From: Pseudomonas frederiksbergensis
GTDB taxonomy: Bacteria; Pseudomonadota; Gammaproteobacteria; Pseudomonadales; Pseudomonadaceae
Length of the DNA stretch: 64,000 nt
Direction of reading: 5' to 3'
Assembly: GCF_001874645.1 (NCBI RefSeq)
Contig: NZ_CP017886.1
Location: forward strand, 1,860,001 to 1,924,000
The translations under genes were made by a program, and so were the position numbers. Positions within the stretch are counted from its first letter, which is position 1, and every line of letters starts with the position of its first letter. Below the pieces are notes generated by a model. That model saw only the letters and a program-made list of their open reading frames with translations, made no database searches and was not told where the DNA came from. Below, piece after piece: positions 58,588 through 64,000 of the stretch.

Positions 58588-60189
58588 ATGGATAGAACCA
58601 CCGTCAAACCGCTTCTGCTTGCCCTCACCCTTGCCACCATCGCCCCGTTCGCCCAAGCCGCAACCACCCTGGTCTACTGTTCCGAAGCCAGTCCTGCCGG
58701 CTTCGATCCCAGCCAGTACACCAGCGGCACGGATTTCGATGCGTCGGCCGAAACGGTGTTCAACCGTCTGACCCAGTTCAAACGCGGTGGCACCGAAGTC
58801 GAGCCGGGGCTGGCGACGAGTTGGGAGGTCTCCAGCGACGGCCTGACCTACATTTTCCACCTGCGCGACGGGGTGAAGTTTCACACCACCGACTACTTCA
58901 CCCCGAGCCGCGATTTCAACGCCGACGATGTGTTGTTCACCTTCCTGCGCTTGCTCGACCCCAAGAACGTGTTTCGCAAGGCCTACCCCGCCGAGTCGCC
59001 GTACTTCACCGACATGGGCCTGAACACCACGATCAAAAGTGTCGACAAGCTCGACGAGCACACGGTGCGCTTCAGCCTGAACAACATTGACGCCGCGTTT
59101 GTGCAGAACCTGGCGATGAGCTTCGCGTCGATCCAGTCTGCCGAGTACACCGCGCAATTGCTCAAGGAGGGCAAAGCCTCTGACCTCAACCAGAAACCGG
59201 TCGGCACCGGGCCCTTTGTGTTCAAGCGTTATCAGAAGGACTCGCAGATCCGCTACAGCGCCAACCGCGCCTACTGGAAACCCGAGGACGTGAAACTCGA
59301 CAATCTGATTTTCTCGATCACCCCGGACGCCGCCGTGCGCCTGCAAAAACTCAAGACCGGCGAGTGCCAGGTCAGCGGTTACCCGCGCCCCGCCGACATC
59401 GAAGTGATGGAGCAGGATCCAAATTTGCGGGTGCTCAAGCAAGCCGGTTTCAACCTCGGCTTCCTGGCCTACAACGTGACCCACCCGCCGCTGAATCAAC
59501 TCAAGGTCCGCCAGGCGCTGGACATGGCGATCGACAAGCCCGCGATCATCAAGGCCGTCTATCAAAGCGCCGGGCAGCTGGCGCAGAACGCCCTGCCGCC
59601 GGCGCAATGGTCGTATGACCCGAACATCAAGGACGCGCCCTACGACCCGACCAAGGCAAAGGCGCTACTAAAAGAAGCAGGAGTTGCCCCCGGTACCACC
59701 ATCAATTTATGGGCAATGACCGTGCAGCGTGCGTCAAACCCGAACGCGCGCATGTCGGCGCAGATGATCCAGCAGGATTGGGCCAAGGTCGGCATCACGG
59801 CCAACATCGTCAGCTATGAATGGGGCGAGTACATCAAGCGCGCCAAGAACGGCGAGCACGACGCGATGATCTACGGCTGGACCGGCGACAACGGTGACCC
59901 GGATAACTGGCTCGGCGTGCTCTACAGCTGCGCCGCAGTGAAAGGTAGCAACTACGCCAAGTGGTGCGACCCGGCTTACGACACATTGATCCAGCAAGCC
60001 AAGGTGTCCACTGACAAACAGCAGCGGGTCAAACTGTACCAACAGGCACAACAGATCCTTAAACAGCAGGTGCCCATCACCCCGATTGCAAATTCGACGG
60101 TGTTCCAGCCACTGCGCAAGGAAGTCGTGGACTTCAAGATCAGCCCGTTCGGCCTCACACCCTTTTATGGCGTAGGTATAAATAAGTAA
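58588..60189 (+). CDS. DppA-type peptide ABC transporter substrate-binding protein (copy 1)
   Basis: A periplasmic solute-binding protein of the SBP_bac_5 family, 533 residues, with a signal peptide ending AQA-A. It is clearly related to E. coli DppA throughout: LVYCSEASPAGFDP at the mature N-terminus, DFNADDVLFTF, SYEWGEYIKRAKNGEHDAMIYGWTGDNGDPDN near the C-terminus. The family binds dipeptides, tripeptides or haem for the DppBCDF permease; permease genes are not in the window and would be expected downstream. It is about 65% identical by eye to copies 2 and 3. Confidence 0.92.
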   Translation: MDRTTVKPLLLALTLATIAPFAQAATTLVYCSEASPAGFDPSQYTSGTDFDASAETVFNRLTQFKRGGTEVEPGLATSWEVSSDGLTYIFHLRDGVKFHTTDYFTPSRDFNADDVLFTFLRLLDPKNVFRKAYPAESPYFTDMGLNTTIKSVDKLDEHTVRFSLNNIDAAFVQNLAMSFASIQSAEYTAQLLKEGKASDLNQKPVGTGPFVFKRYQKDSQIRYSANRAYWKPEDVKLDNLIFSITPDAAVRLQKLKTGECQVSGYPRPADIEVMEQDPNLRVLKQAGFNLGFLAYNVTHPPLNQLKVRQALDMAIDKPAIIKAVYQSAGQLAQNALPPAQWSYDPNIKDAPYDPTKAKALLKEAGVAPGTTINLWAMTVQRASNPNARMSAQMIQQDWAKVGITANIVSYEWGEYIKRAKNGEHDAMIYGWTGDNGDPDNWLGVLYSCAAVKGSNYAKWCDPAYDTLIQQAKVSTDKQQRVKLYQQAQQILKQQVPITPIANSTVFQPLRKEVVDFKISPFGLTPFYGVGINK

Positions 60190-60447
60190 CACCGCGCTCC
60201 GGCCGGGTGCGCCAGGCGCCCCGACCGCACCGCTATGGTGCGTCGTTTGCACTGAAAAAAGCGACCGCAAACGGTCAAATGCGTCAACATTTATACATAT
60301 GCGACATTAAGGTACGTTCGTGCCACTGTTTAAGGCTTGTAGCCACTCGGCATCTTGCATTGGGTATGGGCCCTGCATAAGTATCCGCAGGTCGACTCAC
60401 GAGGTCGTCCTCTAATTCCAAAAATGACAACAAATCATGAGGCCACC

Positions 60448-62073
60448 ATGCTTAAACACGCGGTCATTCCGTTTTTAGTCGGCGCAAGCTTGTTAGCTAG
60501 CGCACCTTTCGCCGTCGCTGCGACTAACCTGGTGTTTTGCTCCGAAGGGAGCCCGGCCGGTTTTGATCCTGGTCAGTACACCACCGGAACCGACTTCGAC
60601 GCCTCAGCAGAAACCATGTTCAACCGTTTGAGCCAGTTCGAACGTGGCGGCACCGCCGTGGTTCCTGGCCTGGCCACCAGCTGGGACATTTCCCCGGATG
60701 GCCTGACTTACACCTTCCATCTGCGCGATGGGGTGAAATTCCACACCACGCCGTATTTCACGCCGACCCGTAACTTCAACGCCGACGACGTGCTGTTCAC
60801 CTTCAACCGCATGATCGACAAGGACATGCCGTTCCGTAAGGCGTATCCAACCGAATTCCCGTACTTCACCGACATGGGGATGGACACCAACATCACCAAG
60901 ATCGATAAAGTCGACGATCACACCGTCAAGTTCACCCTCAAAGAAGTTGATGCCGCGTTCATCCAGAACATGGCCATGAGCTTCGCGTCCATCCAGTCCG
61001 CCGAGTACGCCGACAAGCTGCTCAAGGAAGGCAAACCGGGTGACATCAACCAGAAGCCGATCGGCACTGGCCCGTTCGTGTTCAAGAGCTACCAGAAAGA
61101 CTCCAACATCCGTTACACGGGTAACAAGGCCTACTGGAAGCCGGAAGACGTCAAGATCGACAACCTGATCTTCGCCATCACCACCGACCCGTCGGTGCGT
61201 ATCCAGAAGCTCAAGAAAAACGAATGCCAGGTCACGCTCTTCCCGCGTCCGGCCGACCTCAAGGCCCTGGGTGAAGACAAGGACCTGAAGCTGCCACACC
61301 AGGCCGGTTTCAACCTGGGCTACGTCGCCTACAACGTGATGCCGGTGCTCAAAGGCCGTACTGACGCGAACCCACTGGCCGACCTGCGCGTGCGTGAAGC
61401 GCTGGACATGGCGGTGAACAAGCCGCAGATCATCGACTCGGTTTACCAGGGCGCCGGTCAACTGGCCGTCAACGCCATGCCGCCGACCCAGTGGTCCTAC
61501 GACACCACCATCAAGGATGCCAAGTACGATCCTGAGAAAGCCAAGGAACTGCTCAAGGAAGCCGGCATCAAGCCCGGCACCGAGATCACCCTGTGGGCCA
61601 TGCCGGTTCAGCGTCCGTACAACCCGAACGCCAAGCTGATGGCTGAAATGCTGCAGTCCGACTGGGCCAAGATCGGTCTGAAAGTGAACATCGTCAGCTA
61701 CGAGTGGGGCGAGTACATCAAGCGTTCCAAAGGCGGCGAGAACCAGGCAATGATCATTGGCTGGAGCGGCGACAATGGTGACCCGGACAACTGGCTCGGC
61801 ACCCTGTTCGGCTGCGATGCCATGAACGGTAACAACTTCTCGAAATGGTGCGACAAGCCTTACGACGCACTGATCAAACAAGCCAAATCCACCCCGGACG
61901 TGGCTAAACGCACCGAGCTGTACAAGCAGGCGCAACACCTCCTCAAAGATGCAGTCCCGATGACACCTATCGCGCACTCGACGGTGTATCAACCCATGCG
62001 CAACACCGTGCAGGACTTCAAGATCAGCCCGTTTGGCTTGAACTCCTTCTACGGCGTCAGCGTCAGCAAGTAA
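60448..62073 (+). CDS. DppA-type peptide ABC transporter substrate-binding protein (copy 2)
   Basis: This second paralogue, 541 residues with signal peptide (cleavage near AVA-ATN), is eight residues longer than its neighbours because of an insertion near residue 297 (NVMPVLKGRTDANPLADLRVREA, where copy 1 has NVTHPPLNQLKVRQA), in the hinge region before the second lobe. The start MLKHAVIPFLVG follows ATGAGGCC; the frame is open 31 codons further upstream. The 258-base gap before it holds a GC-rich imperfect hairpin and no clear promoter. The ligand is unknown. Confidence 0.92.
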   Translation: MLKHAVIPFLVGASLLASAPFAVAATNLVFCSEGSPAGFDPGQYTTGTDFDASAETMFNRLSQFERGGTAVVPGLATSWDISPDGLTYTFHLRDGVKFHTTPYFTPTRNFNADDVLFTFNRMIDKDMPFRKAYPTEFPYFTDMGMDTNITKIDKVDDHTVKFTLKEVDAAFIQNMAMSFASIQSAEYADKLLKEGKPGDINQKPIGTGPFVFKSYQKDSNIRYTGNKAYWKPEDVKIDNLIFAITTDPSVRIQKLKKNECQVTLFPRPADLKALGEDKDLKLPHQAGFNLGYVAYNVMPVLKGRTDANPLADLRVREALDMAVNKPQIIDSVYQGAGQLAVNAMPPTQWSYDTTIKDAKYDPEKAKELLKEAGIKPGTEITLWAMPVQRPYNPNAKLMAEMLQSDWAKIGLKVNIVSYEWGEYIKRSKGGENQAMIIGWSGDNGDPDNWLGTLFGCDAMNGNNFSKWCDKPYDALIKQAKSTPDVAKRTELYKQAQHLLKDAVPMTPIAHSTVYQPMRNTVQDFKISPFGLNSFYGVSVSK

Positions 62074-62084
62074 GGTTTTGCAAC

Positions 62085-62105
62085 GGCGACGTCCCTGACG
62101 TCGCC
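62085..62105 (+). terminator. Stem-loop after dppA copy 2
   Basis: GGCGACGTC-CCT-GACGTCGCC is a perfect nine-bp stem 12 bases after the stop, without a T-run. It may end or protect the transcript. The rest of the 302-base gap to copy 3 shows a smaller CGTCCC/GGGACG stem near 62325 and nothing else clear. Confidence 0.55.
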
Positions 62106-62375
62106 ATTGCCTTATCTGCCAAGACAGCTGGAACTCGCCTACTTCCCAAACCACTGCGGACTACTGCAGCGGGTTTAGGACGTGTCGCCTTTTCCTACCT
62201 GTTTTTCAGGCCCTACGCATTTACCGCCTGACCTTCGACCCCTACCGTCGAGGTCCGGTCGTGCTATCGCTGCGGCTGGCAACTGCTGAACCCATGGCTT
62301 TGGATCAGTGATGTCTGCACGTCCCAGGACGGGACGACGACTCATTGTTTAACACCTAAAAAGAGAGGGAGCGTC

Positions 62376-63977
62376 ATGCGCCATACCTTGGTTTTATCCG
62401 CATTGCTGGGCACTGGCCTGTTGGCCGCCACGTCAATCAGCCAGGCCGCCAATAACAGCCTGGTGTTTTGCTCCGAAGGCAGCCCGGCGGGCTTCGACAC
62501 TGCGCAGTACACCACTGCGACCGACAACGATGCTGCCGAACCGCTGTACAACCGGCTGGCCGAGTTCGAAAAAGGCGCCACCAGTGTCGTACCGGGCCTG
62601 GCCACCCGTTGGGATATTTCCGAGGATGGTCTCAAGTACACGTTCCACCTGCGCGAAGGGGTGAAATTTCACACCACCCAGTACTTCACGCCGAGCCGCG
62701 ACTTCAACGCCGACGACGTGCTGTTTACCTTCAATCGCATGCTCGATGCCGAGCATCCATTCCGTAAGGCTTACCCGACCGAGTTTCCGTACTTCAACGG
62801 GATGAGCCTGAACAAGAACATCGCCAAGGTCGAGAAGACCGGGCCGTTGACCGTGGTCATGACCCTGAATTCGGTAGACGCCGCGTTCATTCAAAACATC
62901 GCCATGAGCTTCGCCTCGATTCTCTCCGCCGAGTACGCCGACCAATTGCTCGCGTCCGGCAAGCCGAGCGACATCAACCAGAAGCCGATCGGCACCGGGC
63001 CGTTCGTGTTCAAGAGCTATCAGAAAGATTCCAACATCCGTTACACCGGCAACAAACACTACTGGGACCCAAGCAGGGTCAAGCTCGACCAACTGATTTT
63101 CGCCATCAACACCGATGCGTCGGTGCGCGTGCAGAAGCTCAAGAAAAACGAATGCCAGATCACCCTGCACCCGCGCCCGGCCGACGTCGAAGCGCTGAAA
63201 AACGACCCCAAGCTGCAACTGATCGAGAAACCCGGTTTCAACCTTGGCTACATCGCCTACAACGTGCAGCATAAGCCCTTCGACCAACTCGAAGTGCGCC
63301 AGGCACTGGACATGGCGGTAAACAAGCAAGGAATCCTCAAGGCCGTGTATCAGGGCGCCGGCCAACTGGCGGTCAACGCCATGCCACCGACCCAGTGGTC
63401 CTACGACGAAACACTCTCGGACGCACCTTATAACCCGGAAAAAGCCAGGGAATTGCTCAAGGCAGCCGGGGTCAAGGAAGGCACCGAGATCACTCTCTGG
63501 GCCATGCCGGTACAGCGTCCATACAACCCGAACGCCAAGCTGATGGCTGAAATGCTGCAGTCCGACTGGGCGAAAATCGGCCTGAAAGTGAAGATCGTCA
63601 GCTACGAATGGGGCGAGTACATCAAGCGCACCAAGAATGGCGAGCACGACATCAGCCTGATCGGCTGGACCGGCGACAACGGGGACCCGGACAACTGGCT
63701 GGGCACCCTGTACAGCTGCGACGCGATCGGCGGCAACAACTACTCCATGTGGTGTGACCCGCAATACGACAAGCTGATCAAGCAAGCCAAGATTGTCACT
63801 GACCGTGAGCAACGCACGGTGCTCTACAAACAGGCTCAGCAGTTGCTCAAACAGCAAGTGCCGATCACCCCTGTCGCCCACTCGACGGTCAACCAGCCGT
63901 TGAGCGCCAAAGTCGAAGGATTCAAGGTCAGCCCCTTCGGCCGTAACGTCTTCTCGGGTGTCAGCATCGACCAATAA
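62376..63977 (+). CDS. DppA-type peptide ABC transporter substrate-binding protein (copy 3)
   Basis: This third paralogue, 533 residues, has a signal peptide ending SQA-A. It is closest to copy 2 in the ligand-binding stretches (PIGTGPFVFKSYQKDSNIRYTGNK, TEITLWAMPVQRPYNPNAKLMAEML) but lacks the copy 2 insertion. Its N-terminus carries AEP in place of the usual Ala-Ser-Ala-Glu. AGAGAGGGAG before the ATG is a good ribosome site. The tandem set suggests separate peptide specificities sharing one permease. Confidence 0.92.
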   Translation: MRHTLVLSALLGTGLLAATSISQAANNSLVFCSEGSPAGFDTAQYTTATDNDAAEPLYNRLAEFEKGATSVVPGLATRWDISEDGLKYTFHLREGVKFHTTQYFTPSRDFNADDVLFTFNRMLDAEHPFRKAYPTEFPYFNGMSLNKNIAKVEKTGPLTVVMTLNSVDAAFIQNIAMSFASILSAEYADQLLASGKPSDINQKPIGTGPFVFKSYQKDSNIRYTGNKHYWDPSRVKLDQLIFAINTDASVRVQKLKKNECQITLHPRPADVEALKNDPKLQLIEKPGFNLGYIAYNVQHKPFDQLEVRQALDMAVNKQGILKAVYQGAGQLAVNAMPPTQWSYDETLSDAPYNPEKARELLKAAGVKEGTEITLWAMPVQRPYNPNAKLMAEMLQSDWAKIGLKVKIVSYEWGEYIKRTKNGEHDISLIGWTGDNGDPDNWLGTLYSCDAIGGNNYSMWCDPQYDKLIKQAKIVTDREQRTVLYKQAQQLLKQQVPITPVAHSTVNQPLSAKVEGFKVSPFGRNVFSGVSIDQ

Positions 63978-64000
63978 CTGATTAACCAGAACCCTGAGGG

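Noticed and set aside
62281..62300. Sigma-54 promoter before dppA copy 3 (CTGGCAACTGCTG)
   Set aside because: The spacing between the GG and GC elements is too short for the -24/-12 consensus.
60604..63974. Long open frames (513 and 516 codons) opposite dppA copies 2 and 3
   Set aside because: They are similar to each other only because the dppA copies are similar. No family features or promoters were seen.

Overview
The window is a contiguous piece of a Pseudomonas chromosome, most like the P. fluorescens group. The reasons are: the gene order cysNC-cysD / nif3 / algW / hisC-hisD-hisG-murA-ibaG-mlaBCDEF / kdsD-kdsC-lptC-lptA-lptB-rpoN-hpf-ptsN-rapZ-ptsO / pmbA-yjgA-tldD / yhdP-rng-maf-mreD-mreC-mreB / gatC-gatA-gatB, which is the conserved Pseudomonas arrangement; a high-GC codon bias that leaves long antisense open frames; and many copies of a short GTAGGAGCTGCCG...GCGATCTTTT repeat typical of REP/BIME elements in fluorescent pseudomonads. 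I found no rRNA, tRNA, insertion sequence, prophage or CRISPR array.

Layout. 1-4 kb: a truncated lysophospholipid-type acyltransferase and the sulfate-activation pair cysD-cysNC. 4-9.2 kb: a frameshifted Nif3-family gene, the AlgW stress protease, and an iron-type TonB receptor with a periplasmic DUF4198 partner. 9.2-17.2 kb (minus strand): histidine biosynthesis, murA and the Mla lipid-transport operon. 17.4-24.5 kb (plus): KDO/LPS export genes, sigma-54 and the nitrogen PTS. 24.7-38 kb: TldD/PmbA protease, YjgA, nitrilase, YhdP, RNase G, Maf and the Mre shape proteins. 38-43.4 kb: GatCAB, an RlpA-like lipoprotein, a CaCA-family antiporter and a PcaC-like protein. 43.5-53.4 kb is the most accessory part: an AEC transporter, a glucarate/galactarate catabolic operon (kdgD-aldH-gudP-garD) with its GntR/FCD regulator, and between operon and regulator a separate plus-strand unit with a zinc-phospholipase-C-like protein and two small proteins. 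53.6-64 kb: an SbmA/BacA-like ABC protein, the RoxS/RoxR redox two-component pair, a SIMPL-domain protein and three tandem DppA-type peptide-binding proteins.

How the genes work together. The first 41 kb is mostly envelope housekeeping: LPS (kds, lpt), phospholipid asymmetry (mla, yhdP), peptidoglycan and shape (murA, mre, rlpA) and envelope stress (algW). The sugar-acid operon converts galactarate or glucarate to 5-keto-4-deoxyglucarate, then 2,5-dioxovalerate, then 2-oxoglutarate. A perfect 24-bp dyad covers its predicted -10 element, and a related half-site lies in front of the regulator gene.

The most interesting signal is a near-textbook SOS promoter: TTGACG, 16 bases, TATGCT, then a perfectly symmetric LexA box on the predicted transcription start. 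It precedes the phospholipase-like gene, whose product has no signal peptide. A DNA-damage-induced cytosolic phospholipase-like protein with small beta-rich partner proteins is the best candidate here for an undescribed system. Other items of note are a one-base contraction in a C8 tract that breaks the Nif3 gene, a Glu-to-Gln change at a core ion-binding position of the antiporter, a possible AUU start codon, and a possible leader ORF coupled to hisG.
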